Shown piece after piece: positions 45,361-57,075 of a stretch of DNA of 64,000 nt (position 1 is its first letter; each line of letters starts with the position of its first letter). This stretch comes from Stenogyne calaminthoides. Its lineage: Eukaryota > Streptophyta > Magnoliopsida > Lamiales > Lamiaceae. The stretch lies in contig JBBCBC010000030.1 in NCBI GenBank assembly GCA_037126765.1, forward strand, positions 6,296,478-6,360,477, in the 5' to 3' direction. The position numbers and the translations under genes were made by a program. The notes beneath the pieces are model-generated. The model did not search any database and was not told where the DNA came from. It saw only the letters and a program-made list of their open reading frames with translations.

Positions 45361-46175
45361 ATTTTAATTTATAAAAATGTGTTATGGAGTTTTGTTACCA
45401 TAAATACAAATTTATGGCTTAATTTTTCGTAAGTGCACATACGACAATTATTTTGTTATAATTTTTTATTACGATCTATAATGATTTCAATTATTTATTT
45501 ATATTTTACATGAATTTCTTATGTTCAAAACATTGAAGGATACAATAGAGTAAGGAAATAATGAATTTATTGTAGTATATGTCAATAACAATATTTATGT
45601 CATTTTTTAAATTTCGAGTAAATTTAATAACCTGCTTTATTCTTAGGTTCAAATGTTTGTGATATTAGAACAATTATTAAAACTACACTAAGTTTTCAAG
45701 TAGAATTATATTGACTTGAGAAACACTATCCAATTGCATCAGTTCTACAAGATTTTTGTTTTTTTTTATTAAAAAAGTAATGGTCTGTTTAAAATAGCTT
45801 TCTTCATGCCTTCGTTATAATTTTTTATCCCAATAGCCCTCTTCTTTAACAATTGATTTTTGTGTAATAGAAATGTGTTAGGGGCTTTTGTTCAATAAAT
45901 ACAAATTATGGCTTAATTTCTCGTGAGTGCCCGTATCGATCAGTATTTTGTTATAACTCGTTATTACGATTTATAGTGATTTCAATAACTTATTTATATT
46001 TTTACATAAATGTAATATGTTCAAAATATGAAAGATCGCGATAGAGTAGAAAAATAATGAATTATTATCGTATATGTCAATAACGACATACATTGTCGTT
46101 ATTCGAATTTTGAGTGACTTTGATAAAATACTTTGATAACGACGTGTTTGCGACATTGGAACATATAATAAAAAT
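45361..46175 (+). repeat. Diverged direct duplication of about 320 bp
   Basis: 45361-45680 and 45851-46175 share the same word order: AAATGTGTTA, CAATAAATACAAATTATGGC or close, GGCTTAATTT, TTTTGTTATAA, ATTATTTATATTTT, GTATATGTCAATAAC. The second copy keeps CG dinucleotides where the first has CA or TG. No coding content. Confidence 0.75.
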
Positions 46176-48355
46176 CTGATCCGATCTTGACGAAAAGAAA
46201 TGATTTCCACTAATGTGTAATTGGATGTAAACCATTGCTAGTTTGGCTTGTGTATTATTTTAAGAAGTCCTATTGTTTGATGCCTTTTTGGAAAACAGCT
46301 AATGCTGGGGCCAAAAATAAAGATACACAATTTATAGGTGTGAACAAACATGTCCAATTGAGGCTAATTTCTAAAAGGTGCAACTTCGCCCTTCACAAGA
46401 CGGATCAAATTCATTCAACGCGTTTACACGAATAAATTCAATCAAAGATAGATAATCCATCAAATACTAATCAATGGGAAAATTCCACCCTTGATCAAAC
46501 CAAAATCAGATAATTTTGATTATAATCCTGCATGACAAAACCTCAGTTAAGCAATCTTACTAATATGCATTAAACTATATAACTGATTAATTCAAGGATG
46601 CAAAACACACTTTATCAAGCACTATATGAGCAGAGTCAAGATTGCGAACTCTGAATTATTGACCATCTTTGCATGGTGAAGTAAACTGATTACTTCCTGT
46701 ACAAGCACAAATTGGAAATATTATGTCATCCGCAACAATAAAATAAAAAGAGCGAAAATTTATACTTGAATAGAGGTTTGCCACTAAAATTTTCTACTAC
46801 TATATTTCACTAACCACTTACATTTAACGTGCAATGCACTTGATATATAACTATTTATTAAAATAATATACTGAGTTTTCAAGCGAAATTGAGTTGGCTT
46901 AAAATTAAATATACTAAGTTTTCAAGTGAAATTGTGTAAAATGTGGTTCTTTCACCATATTTCACTATTATATATGATTATACGTAAGGTACAAAATTGT
47001 ACAACCTAAATGCTACTAAGAACTAATTTACTGCAGCAGCATGATTTTGATTAGCCAAATTAGCATATACAATATTAGTCGTTAATAAGAAACATTAATT
47101 GTATATCAAATGTATCTATATCAGTAAAAGTATAAGATGGATATTTACTTTAATTATATAATATAAGTTATACTGGCTAGCATTCTTATATTGACAACTA
47201 ACACAGTTGCATCAGACTCGGGCAAAGAGAACTGCAGTTGTATAAAACTGCACCTATACAGCTATACTATGTCATTGCTTAACTATACAATTTTTCCCTA
47301 AGCTCCGTGTCATTGCTTAATTATACAATTTTTCCTGAAAGCTCTTAATTGAATATGATATTAAAGATTTAAGAGGTATTTTTCCGTGTCTTCACTAAAT
47401 AGCTATTTTGAAATCCTGATTTTAGTATTATATTAAATGGGTATGTGGAATTGTAAAGTCCAAAATCCGTCCGGAATAGTCTCAAAACAAACATACCCTT
47501 AGGAATTATATCGAACACTTTAAGCATGAGAATGGGGACACCAAAAATTGTTTCATATCAGTTCCATTTTGCTAGAGTTTTGTCTTCTGAAGTGTTACTA
47601 CGGTTTGGTCTATCAAACATCTTGCATTCATTAATTAGTAATTAGTTATCGGTGTTCTTCGATTACAACCAATTGGTTCTTACAACCACATTCATTCATT
47701 AATCACTTTAGAAACTCGAAATCTATAGGAATTGTAACCAACATAAATTTTTTGTGCATGACTACAACCAATTAATCAGTTATTACGAATCCAAATCAAT
47801 TATATAGAGGGGAAGTGAGAGAAACAGAGAAGAAGAGACTTGACAAATAAACTCTCTAATTGGAAAAAGTACAAGATAAACAAAAAAAACCCTAATATAA
47901 AAAAAAAGAAAAAAAATGAGGGAGATAACTACATGATAGAAGTTTACCAATTTTCTTTGATCGGAGAAACAGGGTGATGGCATTTGGATGAAAATGGTCC
48001 TCGCGAATTGTAGGCTAAAATGGGGGTGATATAGTGTCTGGATGAATAGGGTCGTGAATTGAAATTGTATACTGTGGGTGTGAGTTTAATTTGTTTTTTA
48101 GGTTTAATTTGTTATTTAGTAATTTGATTTAAGAAAGGAAAAAATAGATTTAATATGTTATTTATTAATTGGATTTAAGAAAGGGCAAAATAGTAAATAA
48201 AAAATATATAATTTAAAAATATTAAATTTGTACAACAGGTACCAGGTTAGTACGATAGAGTACGATGACACGTGGCATGATTTTAGACCCTGACTATTGA
48301 CAGTCAGTACGACACCGTGAGTCCGTGACTGCGTCAAGAAATACCCTACTAACAA
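46176..48355. other. Intergenic DNA with short tandem duplications
   Basis: Duplicated words: ACTAAGTTTTCAAG at about 45690, 46870 and 46912; CATTGCTTAACTATACAATT at 47272 and 47310; a 45-bp unit at 48105 and 48152. An ABRE/G-box type word CACGTGGC lies at 48269-48276. Short open frames here show no family features. Confidence 0.5.
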
Positions 48356-49745
48356 TTCGGTGTCCCCCAAATTTATACTCCAAGTCACTACTAAGTAATG
48401 ACTTAAAATTGTCTTGTTGAGGTGGAGGGAACATTTCTATATTCAATTATAGAGATTTTCATTTTCGTGTGTATAATTTTCAACAAAAAGAAAAAGAAAA
48501 TTAATTATGTATAAAGTTTTTGTTTTAATTATCAGCACCATTCGAGACTATGATTTTGTTTATCCATTATTTTGGATGAATAGTTATATATTAAAAATCA
48601 AAATATAAATGGATGTGAACAAAATAATAAAATGATTATAGTTGAAAATAAAGTGTGAATTTTTTATTTTTTTTTGTTTTGAATAGTTAATATGAAAATT
48701 TTATTTGTCTTAGTAATTTTGAATTTAAATATATTTAATTATGAAAATAAAACTATTCGTACATTTTACTTTTCAGAAAATGTATAAGAAGAAAGTAAAC
48801 ATTTTTCTTTTTTTGGCGTATGTCTATGTACCATTGAAAAATCAATATATATAAATACAAATATAATTAAAGAAACCGTGCAGAAAATAAAATGTGTAAG
48901 TAGATTGTAATTAAAATAATATACTAGTAATAAAAATTCAGTGTCCCTGAGATTTATACATACTCCAGTGAGCCCAGTAAAAAAGTAAATAGTGACTTAA
49001 AGTTGTCTTGTCGGAGGAAAATTCATTGCTATATATAACTCGATCGCCTTCAAATCAAACACCACATTTAGCTTGCTCTCACTCACACACACCTTGTAAT
49101 TTATTTTTCCATCAATGGCTGAAATTTTTAATGGTTGGAAAATACAAATTGGTTAGCATAATTCTTCGATTTTGAGCATCGCTATGCTCTCAAAAAATGG
49201 TTGGAAAATCGAACTGAACCAAACTCCAAATTATCTTGATCTAACGGTTCAAAAAATAAGGGAAGACTCAAAGTGTGTTCGATTTTGAGCATGTTCCTAA
49301 TTTGTCATATTCCCAAAGCTCCTACTACTCACAATAAAAAAGGATTTTTTGTCGAATCCACATAACACATTCGTGGTTGGCGAGGCGTGTTGGACAACCA
49401 ACTAAGGCCGAGGCGCAACTACTTCTCTCGACCTTGGTTCTTTGAGTTTTCTTTATACACAAAATAAAGGGGTAGATTGTAATTACAAAATTAAAATAAT
49501 AATACTCGGTGTCTTAAATCTATTAAAAATAAATAGTGACTTAAAAAGTTGTCTTGTCGCCATGGGAGAACATTAGCTTATAAGGGAAGATTCTCATTAA
49601 TCAATTAATTATGTATAAAGTTGTTGTTTTAATTATCACCATTGAAGACTTTCCTTTCAAGTTTAATATCTCTCTCTCACAATTCACAAATCACAAACCA
49701 ACTAATCATGGATGGAAAGCTTCAAGTTGACGATCGATAAGCTTT
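48356..49745 (+). repeat. Triplicated promoter-like module
   Basis: A block with CGGTGTC, AGTGACTTAAAGTTGTCTTG and nearby words occurs at 48356-48420, 48938-49020 and 49502-49560. Copies 1 and 3 also share AATTATGTATAAAGTT and TTTTAATTATCA. Copy 2 leads through TATATATAA (49030) to an ATG at 49115 with a 13-codon frame. Copy 3 leads through a CT-rich leader to an ATG at 49708 with a 10-codon frame. They look like 5' ends of lost gene copies. Confidence 0.5.
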
Positions 49746-49775
49746 GATGCCTAATTTGTCAAATGTCCCAAATGA

Positions 49776-51385
49776 CCCACAGATCTATTCGGGTGAATAT
49801 TTAAATACAAATTTAATTCATTAATTATTACTAGCATGAATTAATCATATATTAATTTTAATTGCAACAACAATCCATATAAAAAGCCACGTAAAACAAC
49901 GGAATCATTGAGCGTACCCTCTCGGGATGGCCGAGGCTTGTTGGACGGACTAACCAAAAGGACTTCCCAAGTATTCCCTTAGCCCTTGCTCAACTATTGA
50001 GGAAGGACACTTTCGAACAATTAACAAAAGGAAAAAAAATAAACTTTGTTGCACCACCTTTGTGGATTTGTAATATTTACAAAATTAAATTGTATTTGGG
50101 AATGAAACAATCATCCCTATTTATAGGAAATTTTTACTCAACTAAAAAATAAATGTGGGACTTAAAGTTTTCTTGATCATCAAGAAATCTTGAATATAAC
50201 CTATATTCTTTTTCCCATAATTAAAATATTCCACAAAAAGATTCTATAATATAATTTTTAAAATTTAGTGTTCAAGAATCCAAATTTGGATCTTGAATTT
50301 TGATATTTTTAATTCAAGAAATACATATCTTCCATAATATATTTTGAAGAAAATCTTTCTTGCCCACTATATTTTCAAAATATTTGAAAATTTATTATGA
50401 AATGACCAAGTGGGAGATTTCTTGAATTTAATGAGATAATCTTGTATTCCAAGAATACATATCTTCATTCCATAACAAAATTCAAAGAAAATCTTTCTCC
50501 CAACTTATTCATAATTTTTGAAAAAAAAATTAGAGGAAAAATAAGCAACAAAATTTATTTTATTTTAATCACCTTTTTTTAGGTTAATGGACTATTTGTT
50601 GGGCTACTTCGGGGAGGACCTTTAGGAGAATTAAGATTGGACCTTCTAATGGACCTTGAATATCTAATATTGAGCCACAATATAATTCAAGCCCATAAAT
50701 ATTAATTAATCCCACTACATAATTAATATTGCACTATCCATCTTAACCTATATTAATCAATATGGCTCCGGTCATTATTTCCGTGTTTAAGATTATCTAG
50801 CCCATTAATTAATTCAAGCTTTGAAATAGCTTCCATTAATTAACATCTTTTGTCCTTGGTCGAGGGCGGTTCAACATTATTATCCATCTGGAAACTAATT
50901 CCACTTGTAAGATTTGGTATGATAAATCTTATGAACCTCAAGGGGCAAATCAAACAAGCTTACTTCCACGATTCTTCAGATTAAATCTTAGCAATGGTGT
51001 GACCAATAATATTGCCCAAGATAAAAAGTATTGAATCTCTTTGATTCGCTACCCATGATAAGATAAGCAATTTACCAATCCCACGTGATCCTATTTAAGG
51101 GACGAAGGTTAAGAAACAACGAACCACCGAGGTCTAATTCTTCCTTGTTTGGATTAAAGAAGAAATACATCAAATTCGATGTGGGCAAATCACTATTAAC
51201 CAAGAAAATTATTAAATGAATGACTTTTTGTGTTACAAAATTGTTAATTTAATTGATTAGGTATCACTAAATTAACTACACAATATAATCTTTTTGTCTC
51301 ATAAAAATAACATTCAATCATATTTAAAAAGATAAACAATTTAATTTCACATTTTATCTCGATTATACAAAGTATTGATTTTAAA
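49776..51385 (-). repeat. Decayed solo LTR related to copia element 2
   Basis: The minus strand follows the LTR of the element at 26227-33878 from its start (TTTGTATAATC, 51380) through GTAGTTAATTTAGTGATACC, GACCTCGGTGGTTCGTT, CTTAAATAGGATCACGTG and TTGAGCCACAATAT-type words to its end (CCCGAATAGATCTGTG, 49780). It is much more diverged than the intact pair and has no internal region beside it. Confidence 0.82.
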
Positions 51386-51532
51386 TACTAACAAATTAAC
51401 ATCACTATTATGAAAATTTTATTGACATCATAAAATATATGATTTCGATACTTCAAAGTTAATTTCAATTTTATCTCGTCTAGTATTGATTTTCAAATTA
51501 CGTTTATGTTTATCTCATTAAATTATGATTTC

Positions 51533-51831
51533 GGGATTAAATTTTTTTGTAGTCGATAACTTTACATGGTTTTGATTTTGGTCCCGATAGTTTTGACTTT
51601 TTGATTTTAGTTCTATAAGTTTGTATAGATTTTGAAATTGGTCCTTTTACCTGCATTAGCAGGTTACTTATCAGGTCACTACCATGTGGATATATTTTTT
51701 TTTTTAAATGCAGGTAAAATGATCGATTTCAAAATTTTTACAAACTTATAGAACTAAAATAAAAAAGTCAAAACTATCGGGACCAAAATCAAAATCATGT
51801 AAAGTTACTGGACTACAAAAAATTTAATTCC
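51533..51831. mobile_element. Foldback element, about 300 bp
   Basis: Arms of about 120 bp (51533-51660 and 51705-51831) are inverted copies, including ACTTTACATGGTTTTGATTT / AAATCAAAATCATGTAAAGT and TTGGTCCCGATAGTTTTGAC / GTCAAAACTATCGGGACCAA. The loop holds TTACCTGCATTAGCAGGTTA. No coding frame. Confidence 0.85.
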
Positions 51832-52257
51832 ATTTAAAATTAAAGCATATTGATTCCTCATTAACTTAATATTATATTATTTTTTATTATAACATTGTTA
51901 TTTATGAAGCTTGAGAGTAACTATATTTTATTATTGTCAATGATAAAGAAAAATAGATTTAAATTTAAAAAATTGGAGCAATGTGCATTCATTTAATATT
52001 TTACAATAAATGAAAACATAATCTCAAAAAACAATGTATGATATCTATATGCACTTTAATATTTAAATTTTTTATTGTGATATTTAAGAAAATATACAAA
52101 ATCTAATAAATAAATATAAAAAAAATTATTGTATATATACATATCACAACTCTTTATGATATTTAATATGAGTATTCAACAAATATATATACGAATTATT
52201 AAATGATTTATTGAATTTTATTCTAATTATTAAAATCTAATGATTGTAAAACTATGA

Positions 52258-52790
52258 ATGTTGTATGATATTTATATGATATTCATAGGGTCGGCCCTGG
52301 TGACATGTTGGCTATGTTGGCTAAAAGAGACTTCGGCGGCGGGGGCGGCCGACTGCAACATCGGTTTCGACATAGAAATGGTGACTGTTGAAGGTGGACA
52401 TGATATAATCTCCATCCTAGAGTTGTGTGTTGCTCATAGGTGTCTCATTTTCAGAATATCAATACCGAACACAACTCCAGACTCTCTCAAATGCTTTTTC
52501 GCCAACAAACACAATGTTTTCATTGGCAAATACGTTAATCACAAGATGGAGGGGTTGGGTCATTATGACCAGCTTGACACTTCTACATCGATGAAGGAAT
52601 TGTCGATTAAAACGCTGGTGGAAATGGTTAATGAAGCCTTTGGGAAAAGTTTGGAGATGTTTATGCCCGATCATGACAAGTGAAATTCTCCCAGCCGTCT
52701 CATACATGTGAATGTGTTCTACGCCTGCATGAAGACTTCTACTGGGCTTTAGCACCTGAATACACACGCCCACCACAAGAAGGTAAAATG
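52258..52790 (+). pseudogene. Werner-like 3'-5' exonuclease (DnaQ-type) pseudogene, plus copy
   Basis: The frame encodes IGFDIEMVTVEGG, then ISILELCVAHRCLIFRI, NVFIGKYVNHKMEGL and ELSIKTLVEMVNEAFGKS, then after an in-frame TGA (52681-52683) NVFYACMKTS. The order matches plant WEX-like exonucleases: GxDxEW (Exo I), LQLCxxxRCLIFQ, FVGxGxxxDxxxL (Exo II), LxxLxxxxxxK and YACxDAY (Exo III). The Exo I Asp and Glu remain, but the Exo II Asp and the Exo III Asp (now Lys in YACMK) are gone, and two stops occur. It ends at a possible donor (GTAAAATG, 52784). A related copy faces it at 53592-53955. Confidence 0.72.
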
Positions 52791-53104
52791 TTTGGCTATT
52801 TTTTTTATATATTATTATTATTATTATTATTATTGTTATTTCCAGAGAAGTATATCCAATAATTTTTTTTATTTTTCTAGAAGATAATTGTTAAATTTTT
52901 TCCAACTAATACATTTTTGTATACAAATTTATACTAATATCTTTATGTTATGTTAAGTGATACTGTATACATACTATATATATACGTTAAGTTAGAATTA
53001 ATTATTCAATTAAATATTTCCAACTAATACATTTCTATTAAATATTTCATAACTTTCATTTCAAGTTTCATTTATCTCTCTTTCACAATTCACAAATCAC
53101 AAAC

Positions 53105-54190
53105 CAACTCATCATGAATCCGATGTGGACATCACTATTAACAAAGAAAATTGTTAAATTGACATGTATCAAAATTGATTAGAGAACGATACCATATAAA
53201 TTTTTTGTCTAATCAAATATCGATACTTCAAAGTTAATTTCACAAAAAAAATTATCTCATCAAGTTATGACACCAATCATCATATATGATGTAATAAATT
53301 ATCCGCATGAACGAGTAGGTATTTAAAAAAAACAAGACCCAATAATTAATAGTAATTGTAATTGTAATGATAAAAAATTGAAGATCAAATGTGGTTACGT
53401 GATTCTCATCCATCTACAACTTCATCCTTGCTGCTTATGCTTGCAGTTGCATCAACATTTGGTTCCCCAACGTTGATATCAAATTCAAGGTCGTTTCAAA
53501 AAATTAAAAAATGAATAATAATTGATTATAATATCAATCGAGCTGAAATAATAGTAAGATTAAAATACAAGATTAAAATAAGAGAAATTACCGTTCCTTG
53601 GACGTGTGTACTTATAAGACAAGACCCAGCAGAGGTATGCATTGATGCACGCATAGTGAATGTTCACGTTGAAAAGACAGCGAAAGTTATTCCACTCGTC
53701 ATGATCCGACACCATTTTTTTTTGCGAACGCAGTCTCCACCATTTCTTCTAGAGTTCTCCCCATCCATTACCCCGTGATCGACACCACACATTTGCTCAG
53801 ATCCTACACTTGTATCCCTATAACGTCATATCCAAAGAACTTGTTGTGCTAGTCCAGGAAAAATTGATTTAGGGATGCGGTAACGGCGGTCGCCTTCGAG
53901 TTGACGATCGAAAAGCTTTTTGAAGCATCGACGGTTGGAAAATACATCAAATTCGATGTTAACCAAGAAAACTATTAAATTGACATGTGTTGAAATTGAT
54001 TAGACAATGATACAATATAAATTTTTTTATCTCATCAATCGAAAATACTTCAAAGTTAATTTCATACAATTTTTTCTCGTCAATTATTGATGCTTAAAAC
54101 ATAACTTACCACACTTATGTTTATCTCATCATAAATTGATGATTTAAAATTAATCACACATTGATTCCTCATTAACTTAAGATTTTCTTA
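53105..54190 (+). repeat. Repeated segments around the exonuclease pseudogenes
   Basis: Segments containing ATTAACMAAGAAAA, AATTGATTAG, ATATAAATTTTTT and ACTTCAAAGTTAATTTCA occur at 53125-53290 and 53960-54140, and in part at 51190-51470. Each also resembles the first 200 bp of the solo LTR just upstream, so LTR sequence and gene relics were probably duplicated together. Confidence 0.5.
53592..53955 (-). pseudogene. Werner-like 3'-5' exonuclease pseudogene, minus copy
   Basis: Reading down from 53950, the minus strand encodes STVDASKSFSIVNSKATAV, NQFFLD, HNKFFGYDVIGIQV, DLSKCVVSITG and WMGRTLEEMVETAFAKK in one frame with three stops. After a shift in an A-run near 53720 it reads SDHDEWNNF and VNIHYACINAYLCW. 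Compared with the plus copy, TLEEMVETAFAKK matches TLVEMVNEAFGKS, SDHDE matches PDHDK, and VNIHYACINAY matches VNVFYACMKTS. The Exo I Glu is lost (YDVI) and the Exo III Asp is Asn (YACINAY). It ends at a GTAATTT donor (53591). Tail-to-tail with the plus copy, 0.8 kb apart. Confidence 0.68.
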
Positions 54191-54321
54191 TTTTTACAAG
54201 AACTCACCCTACTGGCATAGGCACGGGGATTTTGAGGTTTGAAATCTTTTCCTTGAACTATAGAGCGACATCATAGGGAAGCCTTTTGAGATGCTCTATA
54301 ACTAACAAAAAAAGAATAGAT

Positions 54322-54618
54322 TTAACTATCACACACTAGATTGTCATGGAGATTGTCCCAAACTCTAACCCTTAAGTAGTTTGGATGTTTTATCTTGATG
54401 GCATCCCGTTGATTTTCATTCTGAATTTGAAACACACGAATATCAGATGCTGGATAAATAATACCTCATTTCTTCACAACAAGAGTCCCCAACCCGTCGT
54501 CTTCTCTATACTTATACATGTACTCAGAACCAACTGTAAATTCTTTTAATTCGGCCATCACAACAGTTCTTTGCCAAGTAAAAAGTGTTGCCAACTGATT
54601 CACAGTTGCATCCAAACC
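54322..54618 (-). pseudogene. Unrecognised protein fragment, one in-frame stop
   Basis: The minus strand is open for about 99 codons with a single TGA in the middle. It encodes VNQLATLFTWQRTVVMAELK, KYREDDGLGTLVV, then after the stop GIIYPASDIRVFQIQNENQR and IKHPNYLRVRVWDNLHD. The composition is protein-like (aromatics, charged residues, few repeats), unlike random AT-rich DNA. I do not recognise the family. The word CTTTGCCAAGTAAAAAGTG at 54571-54589 recurs at 55220-55238, so part of it is duplicated. Confidence 0.4.
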
Positions 54619-55373
54619 CTTTGCTTATCTACTTTTGGGACCTATTAATCATAAAACATCCATCACAAATAAAACCATCAATCTAAGTAATACATGCTAA
54701 CATTATTATATAAATTTATCAACAACTTTTAAAAAGTAATGCAATTTGGAATAAAAATAGATCCATGTTCAGTGCAATCCACTCAATGATTCACAGAAGC
54801 CTAAAATAGTTTTAAGCTCCTCAATAGCATCCAAATTTTGAGCACTCAAGACCCCAGGGTCTATTCTTCGACAACCAGTTCTACTTAGCCCCATTCGTTA
54901 AGAATGGCGTTCCTTAAATTTAATGCATACAAAAATCCACATACATTTGATGGAAATGAATAACAAATTCAATGTTTTTCAAAAATTAGTGCAGTATCCG
55001 AAAGAAGCTAATTAAGTTTACAATTGAGAAAATGTAAGCACATGGACTCAATTTTTTTTTTTTGGAACAAAAAAAAAAGATGTATTGATTAGAGTTGCAA
55101 GAGAAATACAAGAGCAATATATTTACAAAAAACTCACCACATTCTCTCTTGGACGACCTAAAAGAATGCTAATTACTAAGAGCTTATTTTCTGATTTACA
55201 ACAACACCGTCGCCGCTATCCTTTGCCAAGTAAAAAGTGAGCAAACACTCCCTTTGCAACGACCTTTGTCGTCTTAATCGTCACCAGCCCAATGAGGATT
55301 TTTCAAAATTATTATATTATTGTTTTTAGTTGGAGTCAAAAGTCAACTGTAAAAGAATTTAGGACAATTAATG
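54619..55373. other. Intergenic DNA
   Basis: AT-rich with a repeated CCTTTGCCAAGTAAAAAGTG word near 55220 and homopolymer runs near 55050. No gene recognised. Confidence 0.5.
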
Positions 55374-55790
55374 TGTTGGGCAACTCCGTCCCCCATTCAA
55401 ACCAAGGAAAAACAAAACAAATGAGAAATAAATGAAGAAACAAAAACCACAATCAACAACACAAGACTTTTACGTGGATAACTCCAAAACCGGAGAAAAA
55501 TCACGAACCACGAAAGAAATATCACTATATGATAAATTTCTAAAATCATACAGATTTTTCCTCTCTCACTCAACATCCCTACACTATTACAAGTCTACAT
55601 GACTCCCACCTTCTCACAAATATAAAAAAGAAATTTTAACAAGAATCAAATACTAGACTAAAGTGTATTGAGCGGTGCACTTGTAACAAAGACACAAAGA
55701 CTCCTTATATAGTATTTGGAAGCCCCCTTTTTTTGTTCACATCCGATGTGGGACAAAGATCCTTCTTTTATTTTAACACCAAGCCCAACA
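55374..55790 (-). repeat. LTR of TRIM-like element (3' in element sense)
   Basis: Complete LTR, plus-strand ends TGTTGGGC and AAGCCCAACA. Contains CTTATATAG (TATA-like on either strand) and CATCCGATGTGGGACAAAG. Confidence 0.88.
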
Positions 55791-56513
55791 ATCTTCACCT
55801 TGGTAAAATAAAAGAAAACTCCACCGCCTTCTCCCATAGTCCATTATCTTCACCGACAATCATGATTCTTACACCAAAGAACCATCATTCTCAAAATCGA
55901 GAATAATCCTACTCCACCATATGAGTAGAACATTTAGAATAAACCATTATATTGATTTTCAACCATTTAGAATCAACCATTTTAAGAATTTCCTTCGGCA
56001 CATGTCGAAAAACCTGCTGAAAACTATGGTGCTCCTTCTAATGTTTGGCTTCCCTAGAAGTCTATCCAGCCATCAACATACATTCACCACATACCTTGCA
56101 TCCATGCCAAATCAATGCATATGCAGTCCAACTAACATTATCACACCCTCTTCCATGACAATTGGGTATACCAAAAGGATGTTCATTTCCTTTTAACAAG
56201 AAATAATTTTCGATCAAGCATAATGTTAGTTTCAGAGTTATTTATCGCAACCGCTCCACCTTGATCGATAACCTCTTGTGTAACCCAGATTGCATCATCA
56301 CATTGATTCTTCCACCATATTTCTCTACGTCACCACTTCATGGAACTTGAAGCCTTTGACATACCGTTTCTCCAACCCTAGCTGAATAACCTGTCTCTCA
56401 AGAGACCCCCGGACCTTCTCAAGAAATCTTTTATGATGTGGAAGATCAGACTACGCTGCAACCACAGAGCATACTCAAAATATCAAGAGAACTCAAAATA
56501 TCAAGAGACCTGA

Positions 56514-56530
56514 CCCGGGCTCTGATACCA
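56514..56530 (-). promoter_or_regulatory. Primer-binding site of TRIM-like element
   Basis: Minus strand TGGTATCAGAGCCCGGG, two bases inside the LTR, tRNA-iMet type. Confidence 0.85.
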
Positions 56531-56532
56531 CT

Positions 56533-56934
56533 TGTTGGGCAACTCCATCCCCCATTCAAACCAAGGGAAAAACAAAACAAACAAGAAATAAACAAAGAAA
56601 CAAAACCACAATCAACAACACAAGACTTTTACTTGGAAAACTCCAAAACCGGAGAAACGAACCACGAAAGAAACATCACTGTATAATAAATTTCTACAAT
56701 CATACAGATTTTTTTTCTCTCGCTCGACACCCCTACACTATTACAAGTCTACATGACTCCCACATTCTCACAAATATAAGAATTATTATTTTTTTAACTA
56801 GAATCAAATACTAGATTAAAGTGTATTGACCGGTTCACTTGTAAAAAAACACAAAAACTCCTTATATAGGATTTGGAAGCCCCATTTATTTGTTCACATC
56901 CGATGTGGGACAAAAATCCTTCTTTTATTTTAAA
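56533..56934 (-). repeat. LTR of TRIM-like element (5' in element sense), end lost
   Basis: Matches 55374-55790 until TTTTATTTTAA, then diverges into unrelated repeat sequence at about 56934. Confidence 0.85.
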
Positions 56935-56939
56935 ATCCG

Positions 56940-57075
56940 GGAAATTTATTGCTTGTTAACTCCTCGTTAATAGAAAGGACTTTGAAATGAATCCCTCATT
57001 AGTGGCTAGGGTTATCAAAACCACTTGTAGCTCAGGTAAAGAGAGCTCTAGTTAACCACTTGAGCTATCCACATG
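56940..57075 (-). repeat. Interspersed repeat, inverted relative to 63700-63795
   Basis: The minus strand shares GTTTTGATAACC, CACTAATGAG, TTAACGAG and CAATAAATTT in order with 63718-63795. It begins near 57070 with GATAGCTCAAGTGG, a close match to a tRNA A box (TRGCNNAGYGG), so it may be SINE-related. Confidence 0.55.

Larger units (their letters stand above)
55374..56934 (-). mobile_element. Small non-coding LTR retrotransposon (TRIM-like)
   Basis: Two LTRs of about 417 and 402 bp (TGTTGGGCAACTCC... ACCAAGCCCAACA on the plus strand) flank a 742-bp interior. On the minus strand the primer site TGGTATCAGAGCCCGGG (56514-56530) lies beside the right LTR, and a purine-rich TACCAAGGTGAAGAT beside the left one. 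The interior has no gag or pol. The right LTR lacks its last 15-20 bp, so its target duplication cannot be read. Confidence 0.85.

Noticed and set aside
47783..47983. 66-codon hydrophobic minus frame
   Set aside because: Homopolymer-rich sequence gives Phe/Leu runs; not a credible membrane protein.
48158..48388. 76-codon minus frame with hydrophobic tail
   Set aside because: AT-rich, overlaps a tandem repeat, no family signature.
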